Assembly (NCBI GenBank): GCA_031963465.1
Contig: JASSUG010000001.1
Location: 62,001-126,000 of the forward strand
Length of the DNA stretch: 64,000 nt
Source: Mycoavidus cysteinexigens_B
GTDB lineage: Bacteria > Pseudomonadota > Gammaproteobacteria > Burkholderiales > Burkholderiaceae
Direction of reading: 5' to 3'
Positions 8,668 through 16,073 of this stretch are shown here, piece after piece (position 1 is the first letter of the stretch; each line of letters begins with the position of its first letter). The position numbers and the translations under genes were made by a program. A model generated the notes under the pieces. It saw nothing but the letters and a program-made list of their open reading frames with translations. It had not been told where the DNA came from and did no database searches.

Positions 8668-10218
8668 ATGAATCTACTTAAAACGCTTTTCACGGTGAGC
8701 GGATTTACCCTGATCTCGAGGATCACTGGCTTAGTTCGTGAAACGCTGTTCGCTCGCGCATTTGGAACCAGTCTATATACCGACGCGTTTAATATCGCCT
8801 TCAGAATTCCGAATTTACTTCGCCGCTTGTGGGCCGAAGGGGCCTTTTCGCAGGCCTTTGTGCCAATCCTCGCCGAATTTAAGAATCAGCAAGGTCAGGC
8901 AGCGACTAAAGCGTTAGTCGACGCGAGTGCGACGGTATTACTATGGACTCTTGTGCTGCTATCAATACTGGGGGTGAGCGGGGCTGCATGGATTATTTGG
9001 GGGGTGGCAATCGGGCTGCAAGCAGATGCGCATGCGTTTTCTGCCGCCGTGTTTATGACACGCGTCATGTTTCCTTACATTGCATTGGTTTCGCTGGCTT
9101 CGCTGGCTTCTGGCATATTGAATACATATCGGCATTTTTCACTGCCGGCAGTGGCTCCGGTTTTGCTTAATCTGAGTTTTATTGTGGCCTCGCTGCTGGT
9201 CGCGCCTTATTTGGACACGCCCATTTATGCGCTTGCTTTTGCGGTGATGGTTGGGGGTGTTTTGCAGTTGGCCGTGCAATTGCCGGCGCTGGCAAAACTT
9301 GGCATGCTGCCAAAAATTAACCTTCATCCATTGAAGGCATTGACGCACCCTGGCGTTAAGAGAATCCTGGCGAAGATGCTGCCGGCTACTTTTGCCGTAT
9401 CGGTCGCACACCTTAGTCTGATGATCAATACCAATATTGCATCGAGACTGGCATCAGGCAGTGTCTCATGGTTGTCGTACGCAGATCGCTTAATGGAGTT
9501 CCCAAGTGCTTTATTAGGCGTGGCGCTGGGCACCATTTTGCTGCCAAGTTTGGCGCAGGCGCATACTGAAGCGGATGCCGTTGAATATTCAGCGTTGCTT
9601 GATTGGGGTCTAAGGTTGACGTTCTTGCTAGCGGCGCCAAGCGCGATTGCGCTGTTTATTTATGCTGAGCCGCTGATTGCAACGCTGTATCACTATGGCC
9701 GTTTTAGTGCAGTTGATGTCGCGATGGTGAGCCGTGCTTTAAGTGCTTATGGAATTGGGCTGGTTGGTTTAATTTTGGTTAAAATTCTCGCGCCAGGCTT
9801 TTACGCCAAGCAAGATATCAAAACACCCGTCAAAATCGCCTTGTTTGTGCTCGCCATGACACAACTGTGTAATTATTTCTTCGTGCCGTTTTTTGCGCAT
9901 ACGGGATTGTCATTGTCGATCGCAATTGGCGCGTGTATTAATGCCTTACTGCTTTTTGTTGGCTTATGTAAAAAGGGCATTTATACGCCATCGCCGGGTT
10001 GGGGGCGCTTTTTTGCACAACTGGCTTTTGCTTGTTCTGCCTTGGCGGGTGTCCTGTGGTGGTTCCGCCAACATTTCGATTGGCTTGAACTAGGGGCATC
10101 GCCGATCCTAAGGATGGCTTTGCTGGCGGCCAGTTTGATGAGTGTGGCAGCGATTTATTTTGCGATATTGCGGCTGTTGGGATTCAACTACACTTGGTTC
10201 AAACGACAGATGCGGTGA
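8668..10218 (+). CDS. murJ: Lipid II flippase MurJ (MviN)
   Basis: Polytopic inner-membrane MOP-superfamily transporter that moves lipid II to the periplasm for peptidoglycan assembly. The 516 residues show about 14 hydrophobic helices. Conserved pieces include SRITGLVRETLFARAFG near residue 18, FRIPNLLRRLWAEGAFSQAFVPI, and the positively charged central helices. A TATAAT hexamer at 8654-8659 sits only 8 bases before the ATG and no Shine-Dalgarno is visible, so the transcript could be almost leaderless (inference). An 8-bp stem (10208-10215 with 10225-10232) straddles the stop codon. Confidence 0.93.
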   Translation: MNLLKTLFTVSGFTLISRITGLVRETLFARAFGTSLYTDAFNIAFRIPNLLRRLWAEGAFSQAFVPILAEFKNQQGQAATKALVDASATVLLWTLVLLSILGVSGAAWIIWGVAIGLQADAHAFSAAVFMTRVMFPYIALVSLASLASGILNTYRHFSLPAVAPVLLNLSFIVASLLVAPYLDTPIYALAFAVMVGGVLQLAVQLPALAKLGMLPKINLHPLKALTHPGVKRILAKMLPATFAVSVAHLSLMINTNIASRLASGSVSWLSYADRLMEFPSALLGVALGTILLPSLAQAHTEADAVEYSALLDWGLRLTFLLAAPSAIALFIYAEPLIATLYHYGRFSAVDVAMVSRALSAYGIGLVGLILVKILAPGFYAKQDIKTPVKIALFVLAMTQLCNYFFVPFFAHTGLSLSIAIGACINALLLFVGLCKKGIYTPSPGWGRFFAQLAFACSALAGVLWWFRQHFDWLELGASPILRMALLAASLMSVAAIYFAILRLLGFNYTWFKRQMR

Positions 10219-10256
10219 CGGGTTCCGCATCTGCACGTCATTGCTTGATTTGGTTT

Positions 10257-10925
10257 TTATTGCAGTGCATCAAAAATCCGCTGGCGAATTTCGTCAACGC
10301 TGCCTTGCCCGCTGATGCGCCGGTAGTGGGGCGCTGCAATTGGGCTATTGTTGTTTTCAACGCGGTTCGCCCAATTAGCGTAGTAATCGACTAATGGTTT
10401 TGTTTGCTCGAGATAGACAGACAGTCGTTTGCGGACCGTCTCTTCCTCGTCATCTTTGCGCTGAATCAGCGCCTCACCTGTGACATCGTCTTGGTCTACA
10501 ATCTTGGGCGGATGAAATTTTATATGGTAGCTGCGGCCCGAGGCGGGATGCACGCGGCGCCCGCTCATGCGCACAATAATTTCATCAAATGGCACGTCGA
10601 TCTCAACCACGTAGTCAAGCGCTACGCCTGCGTGTCTCATGGCTTCAGCTTGGGGCAAGGTGCGTGGGAAACCGTCAAAAAGATAGCCGTTGGCACAGTC
10701 GGGTTGCTGTAAGCGTTCTTGGACCAAACTAATGATGAGTTCATCTGGCACCAACTCGCCAGCATCCATAAAGCCGCGAGCTTTGAGGCCAAGCGGTGCT
10801 CCGGCATTGATCGCGGAGCGGAGCATATCACCGGTCGAAATTTGCGGGATGCCAAATTTTTCTCGGATCAAGTTTGCCTGGGTACCCTTGCCTGCGCCAG
10901 GGGGGCCGAGCAGGATCAAACGCAT
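10257..10925 (-). CDS. adk: Adenylate kinase
   Basis: Interconverts ATP plus AMP and two ADP in the cytosol. The 222 residues begin with the P-loop GPPGAGKGTQA, then STGDMLRSAI for AMP binding, the DGFPRT motif, and the long LID domain starting GRRVHPASGR. The LID lacks zinc cysteines, as in Gram-negative enzymes. It is the last gene of the minus-strand series lpxK-trm112-kdsB-adk, separated from kdsB by about 100 bases, so it may have its own promoter. Confidence 0.96.
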   Translation of the reverse strand: MRLILLGPPGAGKGTQANLIREKFGIPQISTGDMLRSAINAGAPLGLKARGFMDAGELVPDELIISLVQERLQQPDCANGYLFDGFPRTLPQAEAMRHAGVALDYVVEIDVPFDEIIVRMSGRRVHPASGRSYHIKFHPPKIVDQDDVTGEALIQRKDDEEETVRKRLSVYLEQTKPLVDYYANWANRVENNNSPIAAPHYRRISGQGSVDEIRQRIFDALQ

Positions 10926-11022
10926 GATGTCATTCTCCGAATAGTGTGGTTTATTGCGCTACGCAATATGTGAAAACAGTTGATTATGCCATGGTTGCTT
11001 GGCTTAAGTTTTCTGACTTGAA

Positions 11023-11856
11023 TTAGGGCGCGCATTTTGCGATAGCTTGAAAGTGCTTGCGCACACGAGCAAGATCAGCTGGCGTATCAACCCCCGCGCT
11101 GGGTACTTGGTCTGTGATGAGCACCGCAATACGCTCGCCATGCCAGAGTGCGCGTAGTTGTTCGAGGGCCTCAGCTTGTTCAAACGGCGCCGCGGTTAAA
11201 TGTGGGAAACGGCGCAAAAAAGCCGCACGGTAGGCATATAAACCGATGTGCCGATAGACCGCACAGGGTGGGCTTGGCATCGCTTGCAGATTGGGCCAGT
11301 GGGCCTGGTACGCATCGCGCGCCCAGGGAATCGGTGCGCGTGAAAAATAAAGCGCGCGACCCCCTATGTCCAGCACGGTTTTAACCACATTAGGATCAAA
11401 TATCTCTGAGGGATCCGTGATCGGGTGGGCCGCGGTGGCGATCGCGCAGTCTTGTTGACTGGCTAGATGGGCGACGACACTTTGTATCAGTGCCGGTTCT
11501 AACAGTGGCTCGTCACCTTGCGCATTCAGCACAATCGTCTCGTCGCTCCACCCAAAATGCTCAGCCACTTCAGCTAATCGATCCGTGCCAGACAGATGAG
11601 TTTGGCGCGTGAGTACAGCTTGAAAGCCGTATTGCTGTGCAACCTCGATAATGGCTTGCGTATCGGTGGCGATAATCACCTGTTGCGCGCCGGCTGCACG
11701 CGCGCGCTTGGCCACGTGCACGACCATCGGTTGCCCGTCAATCTCAAGCAGCGCTTTGCCAGGCAAGCGGGAAGACGCTAGTCGAGCTGGGATGACAGCG
11801 ATAAAGGGCTGAGAGGCGAGCGCATTAACTGCGCTGGAGCCAACAAAATCACGCAT
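11023..11856 (-). CDS. kdsB: 3-deoxy-manno-octulosonate cytidylyltransferase
   Basis: Activates Kdo with CTP to CMP-Kdo for lipopolysaccharide inner-core synthesis. The motif IPARLASSRLPGKALLEIDGQPM marks the nucleotide-binding start, followed by VLNAQGDEPLLEP and the substrate-binding YFSRAPIPWARD. The 277 residues include an N-terminal extension of some 16 residues before the conserved core. No later Met fits, so the ATG at 11856 is kept although its Shine-Dalgarno is weak. It follows trm112 after 16 bases in an LPS-related operon. Confidence 0.94.
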   Translation of the reverse strand: MRDFVGSSAVNALASQPFIAVIPARLASSRLPGKALLEIDGQPMVVHVAKRARAAGAQQVIIATDTQAIIEVAQQYGFQAVLTRQTHLSGTDRLAEVAEHFGWSDETIVLNAQGDEPLLEPALIQSVVAHLASQQDCAIATAAHPITDPSEIFDPNVVKTVLDIGGRALYFSRAPIPWARDAYQAHWPNLQAMPSPPCAVYRHIGLYAYRAAFLRRFPHLTAAPFEQAEALEQLRALWHGERIAVLITDQVPSAGVDTPADLARVRKHFQAIAKCAP

Positions 11857-11872
11857 TGGATAAATATATTGA

Positions 11873-12079
11873 TTACTCAGGTTTGCTGGTGGCTACCGGT
11901 TCAAGCAGCTTGCCTTCGACGGTTTGGCGAGCTTGTTCAACAATCATCACGGGAATGCCGTCGCGAATCGGATAAGCGAGCTTATCGACATGGCAAATCA
12001 ATTCGTGCGCTGCACGATCATGAGTGAGTGTGCCTTTGCACAATGGGCACACCAGAATTTCAAGTAAACGAGGATCCAC
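11873..12079 (-). CDS. Trm112/YcaR family small zinc-finger-like protein
   Basis: 68-residue Trm112-family protein. Eukaryotic Trm112 activates methyltransferases; the role of bacterial YcaR-type members is not settled. The family start MDPRLLEILVCPLCKG with a CxxC pair and the later LAYPIRDGIPVMI are both visible. Only the one Cys pair plus a later isolated Cys remains, so zinc binding is uncertain. The gene overlaps the end of lpxK by about 20 bases and precedes kdsB, the same order as in Burkholderia, which implies co-transcription and translational coupling. Confidence 0.85.
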   Translation of the reverse strand: MDPRLLEILVCPLCKGTLTHDRAAHELICHVDKLAYPIRDGIPVMIVEQARQTVEGKLLEPVATSKPE

Positions 12080-13082
12080 GGACTTTCTCTGTAATAAGGG
12101 TCAGTAGGCGTGAATCAAGCGTAGCATCAACTGGAACAACCCACAGCCGCGCATCACGCCAACCTTGGCATTTTACTGCATCCTTTTCGGTAATTAGAAT
12201 GATTTCAGCGGATGTATCGCTAAACGGATTAGCGCTATAAGCAAAATGATCGGGGAGCGCGCGGGTCGCGGTTAAGGTGAGACCCTGCGTGCGCAAAGTT
12301 GCAAAAAAACGTTCGGGCTCACCAATCCCGGCGGCGGCCAGGATGCGTTGGTTAACAAATTGATTCAGCGGCCGGCGCAAAGAAGGGTTATCTAAATGCC
12401 AGGCGGCTCCTGTGGTCAAGTTTAATGCAAAAGTGTTTGGCCAACTCGGCAATGCATTAGGAGCGGAGCCGTTAATCAAGGTTGCATCGCGCCGGCGGGA
12501 CATCGGTTCGCGCAATGGGCCAGCAGGCAAGAGTAAACCGTTGCCACCGAGCCGCTGATCGAAGACCACCAATTCGACTGCACGGGCGAGCCGATAGTGC
12601 TGTAAGCCGTCATCGCTGATGAGCAAATCCACTGCTGGATGGGTCGTGCATAATGCGCGCGCGGCAGCGACTCTATCAGGGCAGACCCATACTGGCGCAC
12701 CTGTGCGTTGGGCAATTAAAAGTGGCTCATCGCCGACTTCAGTCGCGTCGGATTGCGCGCTGACTGCACGTGGTGCTTTAACCTGCGCACCATAGCCCCG
12801 TGAAATAACGCCTGGATTAAACCCTGCCCGGCGCAATCCGTCGATCAGCGCAATCACGGCAGGCGTTTTGCCGGTACCGCCAACGGTGACATTACCGACA
12901 ATGATGACTGGCACAGACATATGTTCAACCCGGCGTAAGCCAAAGGTAAAACTTGCTCGCCGTAACGCAGCAGTGATACCGAACAGGTAAGACCATGGCC
13001 GTAGCGCCCAAGAAAATAAGCCCCTACGCTGCCATTCACGCCATACATAGTGTTCGAGATGCAGCTTCCAGTTTTTTAGCAT
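12060..13082 (-). CDS. lpxK: Tetraacyldisaccharide 4'-kinase
   Basis: Membrane-associated kinase that phosphorylates the 4' position of the lipid A disaccharide precursor. The 340-residue protein has the extended P-loop VGNVTVGGTGKTPAVIALID near residue 60, then ISRGYGAQ, and the DDGLQHYRLAR block that positions the catalytic Asp. An N-terminal amphipathic/hydrophobic region fits membrane association. It is first in the lpxK-trm112-kdsB-adk series. The 283-base gap to xseA upstream is AT-rich and carries no gene; divergent promoters are expected there. Confidence 0.94.
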   Translation of the reverse strand: MLKNWKLHLEHYVWREWQRRGLFSWALRPWSYLFGITAALRRASFTFGLRRVEHMSVPVIIVGNVTVGGTGKTPAVIALIDGLRRAGFNPGVISRGYGAQVKAPRAVSAQSDATEVGDEPLLIAQRTGAPVWVCPDRVAAARALCTTHPAVDLLISDDGLQHYRLARAVELVVFDQRLGGNGLLLPAGPLREPMSRRRDATLINGSAPNALPSWPNTFALNLTTGAAWHLDNPSLRRPLNQFVNQRILAAAGIGEPERFFATLRTQGLTLTATRALPDHFAYSANPFSDTSAEIILITEKDAVKCQGWRDARLWVVPVDATLDSRLLTLITEKVRGSSFT

Positions 13083-13366
13083 ATCTATGCTGAACCATCC
13101 TAATTTCAGTGCGCCGATCGAGATAGCGCTTAAGTACGATAACGCTTAAATACCTTAGATTGAGCAAGGTTTATCGACGGTAAGTCCAGGATTTTTTTTA
13201 AAATCGCTAACAGTGTTGGTCAATACCGCAATAGATACGTTGACGTAAAAAATTATACGTAAAATGTGTATTTTATGTAATGTTTGTTGCCGATAAATAG
13301 GTGGCTTCACGTATGTCACTATAAAATATGCGATATAGCAGGTGATCTCAATCGACCAAAAGATAT

Positions 13367-14611
13367 ATGGAAATTAAAAGCAGTTGGCCAGTGTCAAACG
13401 GCGGCGAGACGGTTCTTTCTGTGTCGGCATTAAATGGTGCAATCAGCACGACCCTTGAACGGACATTTCCGCTCATCTGGGTGGCGGGTGAAGTCTCGAA
13501 CTTTACCTGTGCAGCAAGCGGCCATTGGTATTTTTCTTTGAAAGATAGCGCGGCTCAGATTCGTTGTGTCATGTTCCGTATGCGTGCGCAGTCAATGTCG
13601 TTTGTGCCGGCGAATGGGGATCGGATTGAAGTACGGGCATTGGTCACAGTCTATGAACCAAGAGGTGAGGTTCAACTTAAGATTGAAGCCATTCGTCGTA
13701 CCGGGCAAGGCCAGCTTTATGAAGCTTTTTTACAGCTTAAGCAAAAACTTGAAAGCGAAGGATTGTTTGCCGTATCAAGGAAACGAGAGCTGCCCCCTTA
13801 TCCTCGCACGATCGGTATTGTTACATCGTTGCAAGCGGCTGCGCTACACGATGTTTTAACCACCCTTAGGCGTCGCGCACCGCAGCTGTCTGTGATTGTG
13901 TATCCATCTCCAGTACAAGGGGTAGAGGCGGCGGTTAAACTAGCCAACATGATCGAATGTGCCAATCAGCGGGCTGAAGTTGAGCTGCTGATTATTTGCC
14001 GCGGAGGTGGCTCACTGGAAGATTTGTGGGCCTTCAACGAAGAAACTTTAGCGCGTGCGATTGCCGCCAGTCACTTACCTATTGTCAGTGGCGTTGGCCA
14101 TGAAACGGATTTTACGATTGCGGATTTTGTGGCTGATCAACGCGCACCCACGCCAACTGGCGCGGCTGAACTGGTCAGTCCGGCCCGTGAGATGTTATTG
14201 CGCGAGCTTGAGCAATCTCGGCGACAGCTGATGCGTGCTTGTGCGCGTTTAGTTGAAGATCGTGCACAGCAGTTGGATTGGCTGGCACGTGGCTTGCTGA
14301 ACCCGGCTGAGCGACTGCGGCGGCAACAAAATCAACTGCAGCAGCAAGCGACACGTTTAGCTATGGCTTTTGCGCAGCCGCATGCACAACGGCGTGCAAC
14401 GCTGCGTGAAGCGACGGCGAAGCTCGAGCTTTTAAGCCCACGACGCACCTTAGAGCGAGGTTATGCTGCTTTACTAGACCCCCGCAGCCAACACGCGATA
14501 CGCTCGCCGGCCACTTTGGCAAAGATGTCTCAGATCGTAGTTCATTTAGCGCAGGGCAGCGCGGATGTTGAGCTGACTCGGGTACAGCCACGCTCGGAAG
14601 TCGAGTTCTAA
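13367..14611 (+). CDS. xseA: Exodeoxyribonuclease VII large subunit
   Basis: Catalytic subunit of the single-strand exonuclease ExoVII, acting in recombination and mismatch repair. The N-terminal OB-fold contains VAGEVSNFTCAASGHWYFSLKD. The central catalytic part has GIVTSLQAAALHDVLTTLRRR, ICRGGGSLEDLWAFNEE, and SGVGHETDFTIADFVADQRA with the conserved Asp and His. Gln/Arg-rich coiled coil follows and the end is ERGYAALLDP. The 414 residues are slightly shorter than E. coli XseA. The small subunit xseB is not in this window. Confidence 0.95.
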   Translation: MEIKSSWPVSNGGETVLSVSALNGAISTTLERTFPLIWVAGEVSNFTCAASGHWYFSLKDSAAQIRCVMFRMRAQSMSFVPANGDRIEVRALVTVYEPRGEVQLKIEAIRRTGQGQLYEAFLQLKQKLESEGLFAVSRKRELPPYPRTIGIVTSLQAAALHDVLTTLRRRAPQLSVIVYPSPVQGVEAAVKLANMIECANQRAEVELLIICRGGGSLEDLWAFNEETLARAIAASHLPIVSGVGHETDFTIADFVADQRAPTPTGAAELVSPAREMLLRELEQSRRQLMRACARLVEDRAQQLDWLARGLLNPAERLRRQQNQLQQQATRLAMAFAQPHAQRRATLREATAKLELLSPRRTLERGYAALLDPRSQHAIRSPATLAKMSQIVVHLAQGSADVELTRVQPRSEVEF

Positions 14612-14695
14612 TTTGCTCGTATAGACTAAGTCGCCTAGAATGATAGATTAATTCTTACCTATTTATTTAGCCAGTAGAAAAAAGGAACTTTACCC

Positions 14696-15277
14696 ATGGA
14701 ACATATTCTGCCTCCTTTGCCATACGCAAAAAATGCACTCGCGCCCCATATGTCAGAAGAAACGCTTGAGTTTCACTATGGCAAGCATCATCAAACGTAC
14801 GTTACGACCCTGAATAAATTAGTTGTAGGGACAGAATTCGAGAATTTGTCGCTTGAAGCCATCATTAAAAAAGCCTCTGGCCCGATTTTTAACAATGCTG
14901 CCCAAACCTGGAATCACACTTTCTTCTGGCATAGCTTATCGCCACAAGGAGGCGGGCAGCCAACGGGGGCGCTGGCTGAGGCGATCAACCGCCAATGGGG
15001 GTCATATGATCAATTTAAAGAAGCCTTCACTAAAGTTGCGATTGGCACTTTTGGCTCTGGTTGGGCTTGGCTGGTCAAAAAAACCGATGGTTCACTCGAT
15101 CTTGTTTCAACCAGTAATGCGGCAACCCCGCTTACGACGGATGCAAAACCGTTGCTGACATTGGATGTTTGGGAGCATGCCTATTACATTGATTATCGCA
15201 ATGTGCGTTTGAATTTTGTAGAGGCGTTTTGGCATATGGTGAATTGGGAGTTTGCGGCGCACAACTTCGGCGCTTAA
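14696..15277 (+). CDS. sodB: Superoxide dismutase, Fe type
   Basis: Cytosolic dismutase converting superoxide to peroxide and oxygen. Metal ligands can be placed: His in FHYGKHHQTYV, His in WNHTFFW, and Asp and His in the DVWEHAYYIDYRN signature. The iron form is suggested by FNNAAQTWNHTFFW. The 193 residues are normal and there is no signal peptide. An AAAAGGAACTTT ribosome site precedes the ATG. It follows xseA in the order common to Burkholderia relatives. Confidence 0.95.
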   Translation: MEHILPPLPYAKNALAPHMSEETLEFHYGKHHQTYVTTLNKLVVGTEFENLSLEAIIKKASGPIFNNAAQTWNHTFFWHSLSPQGGGQPTGALAEAINRQWGSYDQFKEAFTKVAIGTFGSGWAWLVKKTDGSLDLVSTSNAATPLTTDAKPLLTLDVWEHAYYIDYRNVRLNFVEAFWHMVNWEFAAHNFGA

Positions 15278-15320
15278 GCGCTTCATATCGTGCGGCAAGA
15301 AACTGACGCTAGGCTCAGAT

Positions 15321-15824
15321 TTAGCGGGAGGTTTCTTGCCATGCGGGCAATCCACTGATCGTCATGCCAGGCTGGATGCCTTTTGCAGCAAACCAGCCAC
15401 GGTTCATTTCTAGGGCATAGCGGCCAGCCCGCGTAGGGCAGTGATTCGCCATTGTCTCAGGGTTCATTTCAGCGATGTCGGTGATGGTGCCGCTGTCGTC
15501 AATAAAAGCGATCGCAAGCGGGAGCTTGGTGTTTTTCATCCAGAAGCAATGCTGAGCACTTTCATCAAAGACAAATAACATGCCTTCATTGGGCCCGAGA
15601 TTGGTGCGATGCATTAAGCCTTGTTGGCGGTCAGCTTCATTCGCCGCGACTTCAGCTCGTACTGAATATATGCCGATGGCGAGTGTCATCACGGGCAGTT
15701 TTTTGTGGTGTTTAAACGGGACCGACTGAGCTTGAGCGGAAGTGGCAAGTAATGCTATGCCGCTGATGCTTAGCGCCAATGTAATGAGCGAGGCCGGAAA
15801 TAAAAGGCGTGACAGAAAGTGCAT
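15321..15824 (-). CDS. DUF192 family exported protein
   Basis: 167-residue secreted protein with an N-terminal hydrophobic signal segment ending ATSAQAQS, followed by a DUF192 domain. Family marks are RQQGLMHRTNLGPNEGMLFVF, FWMKNTKLPLAIAFID and the terminal GRYALEMNRGWFAAKGIQPG. The function of DUF192 is unknown. The ATG at 15824 is chosen because AGGAG lies six bases upstream; the frame is open 25 codons further but without a site. Normally it neighbours icd; here a 3.8-kb accessory island separates them. Confidence 0.85.
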   Translation of the reverse strand: MHFLSRLLFPASLITLALSISGIALLATSAQAQSVPFKHHKKLPVMTLAIGIYSVRAEVAANEADRQQGLMHRTNLGPNEGMLFVFDESAQHCFWMKNTKLPLAIAFIDDSGTITDIAEMNPETMANHCPTRAGRYALEMNRGWFAAKGIQPGMTISGLPAWQETSR

Positions 15825-15905
15825 GGAATGACTCCTGAGAGAACCGCAGCAGAAAGTGACAAATGCGCTGTATGCGCTGCGCAAGTTCGTTAAAAACACT
15901 AGGGC

Positions 15906-15990
15906 CTGTTAACAATCATAGTAACCAGATATAAGTGCAAACGAGGTTAAGGAAAGAAGAGAAGAATTCATAATTGCTCGGATCCAAATC
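15906..15990 (-). mobile_element. Possible IS5-like insertion-sequence remnant
   Basis: On the minus strand a short frame reads RTPFDLDPSNYEF then FSSFLNLVCTYIWLL and a stop. This resembles the C-terminal tail of IS5-family transposases. The GGGCCTGTTAAC string at about 15902-15913 looks like a terminal inverted repeat of that group. Nothing further upstream is preserved, so this is at most an end fragment. The identification is by pattern only. Confidence 0.3.
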
Positions 15991-16073
15991 AAACGGGGTT
16001 CGTTGAGTAGATATGTAAAGAGGCACGAATTCACGTTGCCGATGTAGGTCGCTCACCGACAACTTACCTTGTT